From NCBI RefSeq assembly GCF_019207085.1, contig NZ_JAATOM010000036.1, forward strand, positions 1 through 43,852: a stretch of 43,852 nt of DNA, in the 5' to 3' direction. Positions 6,201 to 14,698 of this stretch are shown here, in pieces (position 1 is the stretch's first letter; every line of letters starts with the position of its first letter). Below the pieces are notes generated by a model. It saw only the letters and a list, made by a program, of their open reading frames with translations, was not told where the DNA came from and did not search any database. This DNA comes from Variovorax sp. dw_308 (GTDB lineage Bacteria; Pseudomonadota; Gammaproteobacteria; Burkholderiales; Burkholderiaceae_C). A program made the position numbers and the translations under genes.

Positions 6201-8996
6201 TCAGCTGCGTGACTGCTCCGCATCCCAGCCGAAGTCCCGCACCCGCGCCACCGCTTCATCCCGCCCCGACACGCGCAACTTGCCGTAGATGCGGCTCAGG
6301 TACCACTTGACCGTCTCGGGCGAGAGGCCCAGGGCTCGCGCGATCTTCTTGTTGGGCATGGCCTGGGCGAGCAGGCGCAGCACGTCGATCTCGCGCTCGT
6401 TGAAGGCGTCCAGCGTGGCCGGCATGGCACCGCGTTCGCTCGCCCTGGCGGCGCCAGGCGGCTGCTCCGGCGGCTTGCGCGTGGCCTGCAGGCGCTCGAC
6501 ATAGAAGGCCAGCACCGAGTCCGGTTGCCAGGTGTGCGCAAGGTCGTCCATCAACTCGAACGCGATCGGGTCCGCATCGACCAGGCTGCGCAGCAGGCCG
6601 AGCCTGTGTCCGCGGCGCAAGGCATCGAGCAGCTTCTGCCGCGCCGACTCGTAGCGCCCGAGGCGTGCCTCCACCACTGCGCTCTTGACCAGCAGGTGCG
6701 CCACGATGCGCTCCCGTCCGCTCACCTCGCATTGCGCGACCAGGCGTGCGAGTTGCGCCGCCGCGCCTTCCAGGTCGCCGTGCGTCACCGCCATGCGGAT
6801 GTGCGCGCGCTGCGCCAGTTCGCTGATCTCGCGCGGCGCCCGCGATGTCGATGCCGAATGGCGCGCGTCGACGACATCCAGCTGCGCCAGCGCCGCGTCG
6901 GCAGCGGTCGTCTCGCCGAGCAACAGCCGGTAGTGAACCTGTTCCGACAGGCTGTGCGCCAGCAGGCGGTCGATCTTGTGCTTGACGGCATAGTCCTCCA
7001 GCCGCTCGAGGTGCGCGAAGGTTTCCTGCCGGTTGCCGTCCTGCCAGTTGGCTGCGGCCAGCAGCCGGAAAGTGCGCAGCACGGCATCGGGGATGGCGAT
7101 GCGCTCGATCACGTCGACCTTGCTTTCCAGCAGCGCGCGGGCCTGCCGCGCGTCGTTGAGTTCGTAGAGCACGTCGGCGAGCAGGCCGACCGCGAGGTGA
7201 TATGCATCGACGCAGCCCCTGCCGCCTTGCGCGGCCTCGGCCAGCACTGCGCGGTAGATGCGCTCGGCCTGCGTCATGCGGCCTTCCAGCGCGTAGCTCA
7301 TGCCGACCAGGCAGCGCCCGTGAAGGCTGCCGGCGGCAGTGCTGACCAGCGGTGCGCCGTCGACCATCTGCGGCGGCGTGTCGAGTTGCACGCTGCGCGC
7401 CTTTTCGTACTCGCCCTGCTGGGTGTAGAGCCACGAGAGGATGTTGTTGCGTCCGCCGATGGCGAGGGGATCGGCATCGGGTGGTATGTCCAGCAACTGC
7501 GGCAGCATCGCCAGGGCCGCTTCGAGGTCGTCGCGCTGTACGGCCACAGCGGCGCGCAGGGTCGTCACATAAAAGCGCAATGCGCCCTCGGTCTCCGGCA
7601 GGTCCTGCGCCAGTTCGTCGAGCGTCTTTCGACAGGCCTCCATCTCGCGCTGGAACATCTGCGAGCGTGCCATCCACATGCGCATCCGGAAGCTCTGGCG
7701 CACCTGCTCCGGCGGCAACTGGCGCAGCAGCGCGATGAACTCGTTGCTTTCTCCGCGCACGATGAGCGATGGGGCGCAGCGGTCGATGAGTTCGGCGGCC
7801 TGCGCCGGATCACCGGCCTGAGCGGCATGGCGCACCGCGTCTTCCAGCAAGCCGCGTTCACGGAACCAGGCGAAGGCGCGCGCGTGCACCGCCTGCTGCG
7901 TGGCCGCGTCGAGCCTGTTGAAGCGGGCCCGCAGCGTCTCGCGCAGCAGCGGATGCAGGCGGTACCAGGCCTCGGGCTCCCGGCTTTCGACGGGCACCAC
8001 GAACAGGTCGTCGCTCTCCAGCCGGCCGAGCAGGGCCGAGGCTTGCGCGACGGCGCCAGGCGCGCCGAGCAAGGCCGCGCACAGCGACGCGCAGAAGCGG
8101 CTGCAGGCTGCGGCGCGCACCAGCGTGTCGAGCTCGTCGGGTGCGAGCTGCGAGAGGACTTCCTGCTCGAAATATTGCGCAAAAGCCTGCGCATCGCGCA
8201 CCGGCACGCGCGCAAAGGGTTCGCCCGGGGCGGAGCGTCCGGATTCGAGCTGCTTCTTCTTCCAGTCGACCGTGAACAGCCGCAAGCCGGCCACCCAGCC
8301 GTCGCTCAGTTCGTGCAGGGTCTTGATGGTCCGCGCATCGATTTCGCCGAGTTGCGCCTTGAGGAACTGGCCGGTCTCGGCGAGGCTGAAGCGCAGGTCG
8401 CGCAGGTCCAGTTCCAGCGTCTGCGACTGGCTGCGCAGCCGGTCGAGCGAGAGCCGGGTCTGGCCGCGCGACACCAGCACCAGGTGCAGGTTCGGCGGTG
8501 CGTAATCGAGCAACCACTGCAGCGCCTCCTGGATCGCCGGATGGGTGAGCTGATGCAGGTCGTCGAGCACCAGCACCAGGTCGCGCGGATGCGTGGCGAT
8601 GCCGCGCACCAGCGAGATCACGAGCCGCTCGACCGCATCGGGGTCGGTGCCGAGGCCGGCGTCGCCAAGCTCGGCAGCTTCCCGCACCAGCGCGGGCTCC
8701 ACCACCGCCACGCTGGCCTGCAGCTCGCCCAGGAAGCGCGAAGGGGTGTTGCAGTCGCCCGTGGCGCTGAGCCATGCGACGTCGAAGCCCAGCGGAACCA
8801 GCGCCTTGCGCCACGCGGCGATGAGGGTGGACTTGCCCGAGCCGGTGGGGCCGGTGACCACGATGCAGCGCAGCCTCCGTGCATCGACCAGCCGCGCGAG
8901 CAGCTTCTCACGCCCGACGACGCCCACGCCCGAGCGTTGCACGGCTGGCGCGGTGGGGGGCTGCGGCGTGCCCGGAGTGGGGGTCTTGGGCGGCAT
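6201..8996 (-). CDS. Large ATP-binding LuxR-family (LAL / MalT-type) transcriptional activator, copy 1
   Basis: 931-residue regulator of the MalT/AlkS architecture. The Walker A motif GPTGSGKST is at residues 49-57, a Walker B-like LVLVLDDLHQL follows, then a long helical TPR-like sensor region. A C-terminal LuxR helix-turn-helix reads EREIDVLRLLAQAMPNKKIA followed by LSPETVKWYLSRIYGKL. Family members are activated by ATP plus an inducer and bind upstream of catabolic promoters. Position at the end of the acyl-CoA block suggests it controls that block. A dyad 80 bases before its start (centre 9076) suggests autoregulation or shared control. Start ATG 8996 gives a proline-rich leader before the ATPase domain. 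Inducer unknown. Confidence 0.92.
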   Translation of the reverse strand: MPPKTPTPGTPQPPTAPAVQRSGVGVVGREKLLARLVDARRLRCIVVTGPTGSGKSTLIAAWRKALVPLGFDVAWLSATGDCNTPSRFLGELQASVAVVEPALVREAAELGDAGLGTDPDAVERLVISLVRGIATHPRDLVLVLDDLHQLTHPAIQEALQWLLDYAPPNLHLVLVSRGQTRLSLDRLRSQSQTLELDLRDLRFSLAETGQFLKAQLGEIDARTIKTLHELSDGWVAGLRLFTVDWKKKQLESGRSAPGEPFARVPVRDAQAFAQYFEQEVLSQLAPDELDTLVRAAACSRFCASLCAALLGAPGAVAQASALLGRLESDDLFVVPVESREPEAWYRLHPLLRETLRARFNRLDAATQQAVHARAFAWFRERGLLEDAVRHAAQAGDPAQAAELIDRCAPSLIVRGESNEFIALLRQLPPEQVRQSFRMRMWMARSQMFQREMEACRKTLDELAQDLPETEGALRFYVTTLRAAVAVQRDDLEAALAMLPQLLDIPPDADPLAIGGRNNILSWLYTQQGEYEKARSVQLDTPPQMVDGAPLVSTAAGSLHGRCLVGMSYALEGRMTQAERIYRAVLAEAAQGGRGCVDAYHLAVGLLADVLYELNDARQARALLESKVDVIERIAIPDAVLRTFRLLAAANWQDGNRQETFAHLERLEDYAVKHKIDRLLAHSLSEQVHYRLLLGETTAADAALAQLDVVDARHSASTSRAPREISELAQRAHIRMAVTHGDLEGAAAQLARLVAQCEVSGRERIVAHLLVKSAVVEARLGRYESARQKLLDALRRGHRLGLLRSLVDADPIAFELMDDLAHTWQPDSVLAFYVERLQATRKPPEQPPGAARASERGAMPATLDAFNEREIDVLRLLAQAMPNKKIARALGLSPETVKWYLSRIYGKLRVSGRDEAVARVRDFGWDAEQSRS

Positions 8997-9067
8997 GAAG
9001 TTTGTGGTGCGCCGGGGCGGCCGGGCATTTTGCAGCAGCGGCGGCCACTTTGGGCTGCGCTGTCTTA

Positions 9068-9084
9068 CTACCCGATGGGGGTGA
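9068..9084 (-). promoter_or_regulatory. Candidate operator dyad (CTACCC-N5-GGGTGA) before LAL regulator 1
   Basis: CTACCC-GATGG-GGGTGA, centre 80 bases before the regulator start at 8996. The G-rich arm extends to GGGGGTGAGG, one mismatch from the MalT box GGGGAKGAGG known for the E. coli LAL protein. A looser copy, TTACCC-GAAC-GGGACA with a four-base spacer, follows at about 9125-9140. Confidence 0.55.
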
Positions 9085-9468
9085 GGACGCCAGCGGACTG
9101 GCCTCGACCCCGGGAGACATGCATTTACCCGAACGGGACATGCGCCGAGGAGGGCGCGCCGCGAGCTTCAGCATCGCCAGGTGTCGACGAGGTGGTGCCG
9201 GGAGACGCCTTCAGGCATCGCGGGACGCAAGCCGGTCCTCGCGCGGAAGCCCGATTGGAAAGCAGCGTTCCGGCGGTGCTGCGGCACCATCGTCCGCATT
9301 GATGGCGCTGCCGATCGGCCAGCACGACACGCGCCCCCGGCCCCAAAAAACTCGTCGCATCGATGGCGAACGTGCCGGGGCCACGCTGTGCGTGTCCATG
9401 GCCGATGCGAAGGATGGCGACCTCGATCCAACCGCGCGGGGCGCATGTCCCGCGCCTCGACATCGCGA
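9085..9468. other. Non-coding stretch between LAL regulator 1 and the acyl-CoA ligase
   Basis: About 380 bases without a convincing gene. Short open frames exist on both strands, but they lack a ribosome-binding site and recognisable protein features. Apart from the weak ACCC-N4-GGG dyad near 9125-9140 I see no clear promoter, RNA structure or repeat here. It presumably carries the 3' end of the PHA/ligase operon and the distal part of the regulator promoter. Confidence 0.5.
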
Positions 9469-11019
9469 TCAGGCGATGCTGCGCGCCTGCCCTTCCCAGT
9501 ACGGCTTGCGCAGTTCATTCTTGAGGATCTTGCCCGCCGCCGACAGCGGCAGCGGGTCCTTGCGGAAGTTGAACGAACGGGGCCGCTTGTAGCTCGCGAT
9601 GAGTTCGGCGCAATGGTTGCCCAGCGTTTCCTCGTCCACCTCGAAGCCATCGCGCAGGCGCAGTTCCGCGTGCACCGCCTCGCCCCACTTCTCGTGCGGA
9701 ATCCCGATCACCGCGCATTCCAGCACCGCGGGGTGGCGCGAGAGGGCGTTCTCCACCTCGGCCGAGAACACGTTCTCGCCACCCGAGACGATCATGTCCT
9801 TCAGGCGGTCGACGATGAAGACGAAGCCTTCCTCGTCCATGTAGCCGGCGTCGCCGCTGCGCAGCCAGCCGTCGACGACGGCCGCGCGGGTCTGCTCTGG
9901 CTTGTTCCAGTAGCCCAGCATCACGGTCGCGCCGCGTGCCGCGATCTCGCCGACGGTGCCGCGCGGCACTTCGTTCAACTCGTCGTCGACGATGCGGATC
10001 TCCGCTGCCATGCTGGCGCGGCCGGCGGCACGCAGCAGGCGCGCATTGGGGCCCTCGACGGCATGGAACTCGGGGCGCAGCACCACCACGCCGCCGGACA
10101 TCTCGGTCTGGCCGTAGCCCTGGTAGAGCTGGACATTCGGCAGGCTCTTCATCACGCGGCGCAGCAGCGCTTCGGAGATGGGCGCGGCGCCGTAGATCAT
10201 CTTGCGCAGCGAGCTCACGTCGGTGGGCACGGCCTGCAGGTAGCGGTCGATGAAGTCGATCATCGTCGGCACCATCAGCGTCATGTTGACCTTTTCCGAC
10301 GCGATCATGTTGCAGATGAGCGCGGGGTCGAAGCGCGGTGCGACAACGTGCGTGGCACCGGCCGAGGTGTAGCTGAACATCGAGCTCAATGCGGCCAGGT
10401 GGAACATGGGCGCCACGTGCAGGAAGACCGTGTCCTGTTCATACGGGCATTCCAGCGCGAAGGCGATGGTCGCCAGCACCAGGTTGTCATGCGACAGCAT
10501 CACGCCCTTGGGGAATCCCGTGGTGCCGCCGGTATAGATGATGGCGGCCATCGCCTCGCCCTGGCTGGCGCGCTCGGGCAACGGCGCGTGGTCGGCAATC
10601 AGCGATTCGAAGGACACGAGGCCAGCTTGCGCATCGTCGCCCATGTAGATGGTGCGGCGCGGATCGAAGCCGGGCAGCTTGCGGGCCAGGTCGACGAAGT
10701 CCTGGTCGACCAGGAAGAGGGTGGGCGTGCTGTCCTGCAAGGCGTAGGCGTGCTCGCCGGGCGCCCAGCGCGTGTTGGCCGGCACGACGACGCAGCCGGC
10801 CCAGATCACGGCATACACGGTCTCGATGTAGCGGTCGCTGTTCGAGGCCAGCACCATCACGCGCTCGCCGGGCTGCACGCCCATGGCGGCGATGCCGCCG
10901 GCCAGGCGCGCGACGCGGTTGGACGTCTCCGACCAGGTGCGGCGGCGCTCGCCATACACGGTGGAAGTGCGGCGCGGGAAGAGTTGCGCCGAGCGGCGCA
11001 GGGATTGAGTGATTTGCAT
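9469..11019 (-). CDS. AMP-dependent acyl-CoA synthetase, second ligase
   Basis: 516-residue ANL-family ligase forming an acyl-CoA from acid, ATP and CoA. The phosphate loop reads IIYTGGTTGFPKGVMLSH, followed by YQGYGQTEMSG (motif around the adenine) and the hinge segment GWLRSGDAGYMDEEGFVFIVDRLKDMI. The C-terminal lid lysine is expected within PLSAAGKILKNELRK, which is present. The length fits complete medium- or long-chain or aryl-CoA ligases. It is the last gene of a five-gene minus-strand run, 30 bases after the GNAT stop, with no promoter-like element of its own. Co-transcription with a PHA synthase suggests it feeds acyl-CoA into polymer or into beta-oxidation; this is inference. Confidence 0.9.
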   Translation of the reverse strand: MQITQSLRRSAQLFPRRTSTVYGERRRTWSETSNRVARLAGGIAAMGVQPGERVMVLASNSDRYIETVYAVIWAGCVVVPANTRWAPGEHAYALQDSTPTLFLVDQDFVDLARKLPGFDPRRTIYMGDDAQAGLVSFESLIADHAPLPERASQGEAMAAIIYTGGTTGFPKGVMLSHDNLVLATIAFALECPYEQDTVFLHVAPMFHLAALSSMFSYTSAGATHVVAPRFDPALICNMIASEKVNMTLMVPTMIDFIDRYLQAVPTDVSSLRKMIYGAAPISEALLRRVMKSLPNVQLYQGYGQTEMSGGVVVLRPEFHAVEGPNARLLRAAGRASMAAEIRIVDDELNEVPRGTVGEIAARGATVMLGYWNKPEQTRAAVVDGWLRSGDAGYMDEEGFVFIVDRLKDMIVSGGENVFSAEVENALSRHPAVLECAVIGIPHEKWGEAVHAELRLRDGFEVDEETLGNHCAELIASYKRPRSFNFRKDPLPLSAAGKILKNELRKPYWEGQARSIA

Positions 11020-11049
11020 GATTTGTCTCCGTTGTAGAAATAAGAAGGG

Positions 11050-11658
11050 TCAGGTGCCCAGCGCGTCCGCTACGCCGTAGACCTCGAAGCGGGCCTGCAC
11101 TTCGGCGATGTTGTGGCTGAGGACAGCGAGGTCGTAGGTAGTGCCGTCGCGGTCTTTCACGTGGTCGCGCAGCACCGCTTCGGCGCGGAAGCCGAGTTCC
11201 TCGAACACGGCGATGGCCGAGCGCTGGTCGACCGTCATCTGCACGTACAGCTTCTCCAGGCCGAGGCCCAGCGCCAGCGCAAAGCACTCCTGGATCAGCA
11301 GGCGCCCGAGGCCGCGGCCGCGCCAGTCGGGCGAGATCATCACGCGCAGCTCGCCCACGTGACGCGACCAGGAACGCGGGTCGGTGACGATGGCGGTGCA
11401 GCCGATGAGCTCGCCGTTCGAGCGCGCGGCAAGGCTGGTGATGGTTCCTTCGGCGATCGAGGCGAGCCAGGCGGTGACCACCTTGGGGTGGGTCACGTCG
11501 CGCCGCACGAACAGGATGTCGTGCGTCGGCAGCTTCTGGATGAAGCCTGCGACCGCCGCGCCGTCTTCCGGCTTGAGCAGATCGACCTCGACGGTCGTGT
11601 TGGCGAGTCGTTGCGTGCGCGGATAGGCGCGGGTGGAGGTGGTGGTGTCGTTCATCAT
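11050..11658 (-). CDS. GNAT-family N-acetyltransferase
   Basis: 202-residue GCN5-type acetyltransferase. The acetyl-CoA-binding signature RGRGLGRLLI is followed by the C-terminal VFEELGFRAEAVLRDHVKDRDG. A leader of about 30 residues precedes the domain. The first ATG at 11658 overlaps the PhaC stop as ATGA; the codon at 11655 is a second possible start in the same frame. Position inside the PHA operon, translationally coupled to phaC, implies a linked role such as modifying a small molecule or protein of that pathway, but the acceptor cannot be deduced. Confidence 0.85.
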   Translation of the reverse strand: MMNDTTTSTRAYPRTQRLANTTVEVDLLKPEDGAAVAGFIQKLPTHDILFVRRDVTHPKVVTAWLASIAEGTITSLAARSNGELIGCTAIVTDPRSWSRHVGELRVMISPDWRGRGLGRLLIQECFALALGLGLEKLYVQMTVDQRSAIAVFEELGFRAEAVLRDHVKDRDGTTYDLAVLSHNIAEVQARFEVYGVADALGT

Positions 11659-12764
11659 TCGGATCTCTTTCCAAGCCATTGATCGAGTGCCGGCCACATG
11701 CGCTTGACCGCATTGGGGCCGGCCACCAGGCTGACGTGGCCGCCCGGCAGGGTGATTTGTTCCTTGTCCTGCGAGCCGGCCTGCGCCACCAGCGGGGCGG
11801 CGCATTCGGGCGGCACGAGGTGGTCGTACTGCGCGGTCACGTGCAGCAGCGGCACGGTGATGTTGTGGATGTCGACGGTGCGGCCGCCAACGCGCAGGGT
11901 GTTGTCGTAGAGGCTGTTCTTCCAGACCAGTTGCTTGACGGTCTGGCGCAGGTATTCGCCCGCGAGCGGCAAGGTCTCGGCGCCGAAGCGGTCCATCATG
12001 CGGTAGCCCTTGACGTACTGGTCGTTCCACATGTTGTCCCACAGGCGCACTTGTGCGGCGACGCGGCTGGTCGGGCGTTGCGCTTCGAATGCGCTCATCA
12101 CCACCTGCGAGGGCACGTTGCCCAGCGTGTCGACCAGGCGATCCACGTCGAAGTGGCGCTTGTCGGCCATCGACTGGAACAGGGTCATCTTCGACCAGTC
12201 GATCGGCGTGGTGAAGCACACGAGGTTCTTCACAGGACCGGCGGGATGCAGTGCCGTATAGATGGTCGCAAGCACGCCGCCCATGCAGTAGCCCACCAGC
12301 GTCACGTCCTGTTCGCCCGAGCGTTCCTGCACGCGGCGGATGCAGTCGGGGATGAAGTCGAGCGTGTAGTCCTCGAACTTGAGGCGCTTCTCGTCGAGGG
12401 TGGGCGCGTCCCAGTCCATCACGTAGACGTCGTAGCCGCGCTTGAGCAGGAACTCGATCAGGCTCTGGCCCGGGGCCAGGTCGAAGATGTAGCTCTTGTT
12501 GGTGGTGGCCATCACCAGCAGCAGCGGCACGCGGTAGACCTCGGCGCTTTGCGGGTGGTAGTGGTAGAGGCCCAGCGTGCCGCGGCGATGCATCAGGGTC
12601 CGCGGCGTGGTGCCGACGGCCGGGGCCGGCGAGCCGAGGTATTCGAGACCCTTGAAGCTGCGCTGGATGGCGCGGTCGACCTCGGTGCGCAGGCGCTGGG
12701 TGATCGACGGCGCCTCGGGCTTTTCGGCCTTGGCGGTCTTTTCGGTCTTGACGGGTGCGTTCAT
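11655..12764 (-). CDS. phaC: Polyhydroxyalkanoate synthase, class III-like PhaC subunit
   Basis: 369-residue alpha/beta-hydrolase that polymerises (R)-3-hydroxyacyl-CoA. The PhaC box GYCMGG supplies nucleophile Cys160, Asp314 lies in AQYDHLVPP and His343 in GGHVSLVAG, so the triad is complete. The length of roughly 350-370 residues and lack of the long N-terminal domain point to class III (PhaC with PhaE) rather than class I PhaC of about 590 residues. The preceding gene, overlapping by 4 bases, encodes a plausible PhaE-like partner. An Ala/Lys/Glu-rich leader of about 20 residues precedes the conserved region. Presence in a catabolic locus suggests polymer made from pathway intermediates. 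Confidence 0.9.
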   Translation of the reverse strand: MNAPVKTEKTAKAEKPEAPSITQRLRTEVDRAIQRSFKGLEYLGSPAPAVGTTPRTLMHRRGTLGLYHYHPQSAEVYRVPLLLVMATTNKSYIFDLAPGQSLIEFLLKRGYDVYVMDWDAPTLDEKRLKFEDYTLDFIPDCIRRVQERSGEQDVTLVGYCMGGVLATIYTALHPAGPVKNLVCFTTPIDWSKMTLFQSMADKRHFDVDRLVDTLGNVPSQVVMSAFEAQRPTSRVAAQVRLWDNMWNDQYVKGYRMMDRFGAETLPLAGEYLRQTVKQLVWKNSLYDNTLRVGGRTVDIHNITVPLLHVTAQYDHLVPPECAAPLVAQAGSQDKEQITLPGGHVSLVAGPNAVKRMWPALDQWLGKRSE

Positions 12765-13222
12765 GCCTTGCCCCTTGCGCTGCGGCGAGCGGGCACGGCG
12801 GGCGGCTGCTTCGAGGCAGTCGCCTTCGCACGAACGGGGGTCGAAACGGTCTTAGCCTCCGGGGACGCAACCGGCGCGGCCAACGCGGCGGCAGCCGCCG
12901 GCGCCCGCTTGGTGCGGGCGGGACGATGCGCCGGCGCCGGTGGCGGCAGCAGCATGTCCAGCTTGTCTTCGATGCGGCGCATCGTGGCGGCGACAGCCTC
13001 CAGTTCGCTGCGGCTCGGCAGGCCCAGTCGCTCGTACAAGCGGGCCAGGTTCTTGTCGAACAGGTGGTGCGTGCCCAACCCGGCGCGCAGGACGATGGCC
13101 AGCGCCTGGGAGAAGCGCTCGGACTCCATGTTGCGCGTGGCGTAGCTGTTGAGGCCGCCCTCGAGGCGGTCGATGGCCTCGCGCCGCAGCGCCAGGGGGT
13201 CGAGGAGTTGCTTGGGGCTCAT
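12761..13222 (-). CDS. Short PhaE-like / PHA-synthase-associated protein
   Basis: 153 residues. Residues about 10-95 are helical (LALRREAIDRLEGGLNSYAT, then MRRIEDKLDMLLPPP); the rest is a low-complexity Ala/Pro/Lys/Arg tail such as RARTKRAPAAAAALAAP, resembling the basic tails of PHA-granule and DNA-binding phasin-like proteins. The helical part resembles the C-terminal region of PhaE, the non-catalytic class III synthase subunit, but usual PhaE is over 300 residues, so this would be a reduced form. It overlaps phaC by 4 bases (ATGA) and the esterase by 4 bases, so translation is coupled. Function is assigned mainly from context. Confidence 0.65.
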   Translation of the reverse strand: MSPKQLLDPLALRREAIDRLEGGLNSYATRNMESERFSQALAIVLRAGLGTHHLFDKNLARLYERLGLPSRSELEAVAATMRRIEDKLDMLLPPPAPAHRPARTKRAPAAAAALAAPVASPEAKTVSTPVRAKATASKQPPAVPARRSARGKA

Positions 13223-14571
13223 GTGGATCTTTCCTTGGGGGGCCGCTCGCGTGCGTCGCGTTGCGGCGAGGATTCATGGGGCTTGCGGGCCTGCATGCAG
13301 TGCAGGCTGGCGGTGTGCGGCCAGGTCTGGCGCGCTTCGAGCTCGTTGCCGTGCGCAACGGCGGTCTGGCGCAGGAAGGCGCCCGGCACGAAGCGCGAAT
13401 CGAGCAGCCTGCGCGCCGCGTGGTCCGTTCTTGCCGAGAGGCGGCCGAGCAGCGTCAGCCAGACGCGCTCCGCCGTGGCCCAGCCGATCAGCGAGGTCAT
13501 GACCAGTTCGGTCACGGGCCTGAACGCGGCGAACGCGCTGCCGGGGCCGTCGGCGACCTCGATCGTGCGATCCCGCGCGCAGTCGCCGGCGAAGGCATGG
13601 TTCAGGGCGATGGCGATGCGATCGAGCGCGTCGCGCCCGGCGTTGATCACCGAATCGAAATTGAGGAAGCCATGGATCTGGCCCGCGTAGTGCAGCAGTT
13701 CCACCGGCACGCCGGCGGCGCGCAGGCGTGCCGCGTAGTCCAGGCCGTCATCGCGGATCGGGTCGAAGCCGGCGCTGATGACCAGCGCCGGCGGCAGGCC
13801 CCGCAGGTCGGGCTGGCGGCGCGGCGAGAGCCAGGGGTCCTGCGCATCGGTGATGTCCCCGACGTGCGCCATGACGCCGCGCAGCAAGCGCTCGGTGATC
13901 AGGTAGCCGCTCGCGTTTTCCACCAGCGAAGGGAATTCCTCCACCAGGTCGGTGGCCGGATAGGCCAGCACCTGCAGCGCCAGCCGGGGGCCGTCGTTGC
14001 GCGCGGTGTGCTGCGCCACGGCGGCGCTGATGTTGCCGCCGGCCGAATCCCCGCCGATGGCCAGGCGCGTCGTGTCGATGCCGAGCGTGCCGCCGAACTG
14101 CGCGACCCATTCGAGTGCTTCGAGGAAATCTTCGCGGCATGCCGTCAGCGGATGCTCGGGCGCGAGGCGGTAGCCGACCGCGATGACGATGCAATCCGTG
14201 GCGAGCGCGATGCTGCGGCAGATCGAATCGGCGGAGTCCAGTCCCCCGACGATGAAGCCGCCGCCGTGGCACCACAGGAAGGCGGGTCGGCGCTCTTTCG
14301 ACGGCCCCGCGGAGAAGATCCGCAGCTCGATCGGGCCGCCGGGGCCGGGGATGGTCCGCTGGCTCACCGATGCCACCCTCGGCCGCCGGCCCATCGCCAG
14401 CGCCATGAGGCGCCAGAGCTTGCGCTGCGTGCCCACCGAGCGATCGGTGATCTGCCCCGGCGCCAGGTTGAACCAGCGCAGGAAGGCGCGGACTTCACGG
14501 TCCGGCCGGCCTGCCCGCAGGTTCAGCGGCATGCCGCGCGTGGCGGGGCGATTCGACGATTCGTTGTTCAT
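13219..14571 (-). CDS. HSL-family alpha/beta-hydrolase (esterase) with extra C-terminal helical tail
   Basis: Esterase of the hormone-sensitive-lipase group, about 450 residues from ATG 14571. WCHGGGFIVGG forms the oxyanion hole, GGDSAGGNIS the nucleophile elbow, SAGFDPIRDDG holds the acidic residue and IHGFLNF the His. Usual HSL esterases are about 300-330 residues; this one carries roughly 115 more. The added part includes a helix-rich segment (VTELVMTSLIGWATAERVWL) and a hydrophilic end, whose order recalls phasin-like proteins. ATG 14607 is an alternative start; 14571 is preferred because it places the upstream dyad at the 80-base spacing seen for other genes. First gene of the PHA operon; ester or polymer hydrolysis is possible. 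Confidence 0.82.
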   Translation of the reverse strand: MNNESSNRPATRGMPLNLRAGRPDREVRAFLRWFNLAPGQITDRSVGTQRKLWRLMALAMGRRPRVASVSQRTIPGPGGPIELRIFSAGPSKERRPAFLWCHGGGFIVGGLDSADSICRSIALATDCIVIAVGYRLAPEHPLTACREDFLEALEWVAQFGGTLGIDTTRLAIGGDSAGGNISAAVAQHTARNDGPRLALQVLAYPATDLVEEFPSLVENASGYLITERLLRGVMAHVGDITDAQDPWLSPRRQPDLRGLPPALVISAGFDPIRDDGLDYAARLRAAGVPVELLHYAGQIHGFLNFDSVINAGRDALDRIAIALNHAFAGDCARDRTIEVADGPGSAFAAFRPVTELVMTSLIGWATAERVWLTLLGRLSARTDHAARRLLDSRFVPGAFLRQTAVAHGNELEARQTWPHTASLHCMQARKPHESSPQRDARERPPKERST

Positions 14572-14642
14572 GGACGAGGATGGCTGTTGGGGAAATGAGG
14601 TCTTCATGGCCCGCAGGATGCGCAGGCTTGCGACCACCCGCG

Positions 14643-14659
14643 CCACCCATGACGGGGGG
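14643..14659 (-). promoter_or_regulatory. Candidate operator dyad (CCACCC-N5-GGGGGG) before the esterase/PHA operon
   Basis: CCACCC-ATGAC-GGGGGG with centre 80 bases before the esterase start at 14571, in the 90-odd-base gap after the secreted propeller-like gene. Same arm and spacer pattern as the dyads at 5239, 6144, 9068 and 16524. Confidence 0.5.
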
Positions 14660-14698
14660 CGGGCAAATCCGGCTTTACAGGCTCAGGCCCTCACGCCT

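Noticed and set aside
6525..9302. A 925-codon plus-strand open frame opposite LAL regulator 1
   Set aside because: Antisense to a clear ATPase-LuxR protein, no ribosome-binding site and no domain features.
9125..9463. A possible 112-residue minus-strand gene in the gap upstream of LAL regulator 1
   Set aside because: Composition is typical of a random GC-rich frame, there is no ribosome-binding site, and nothing in it looks like a protein family.
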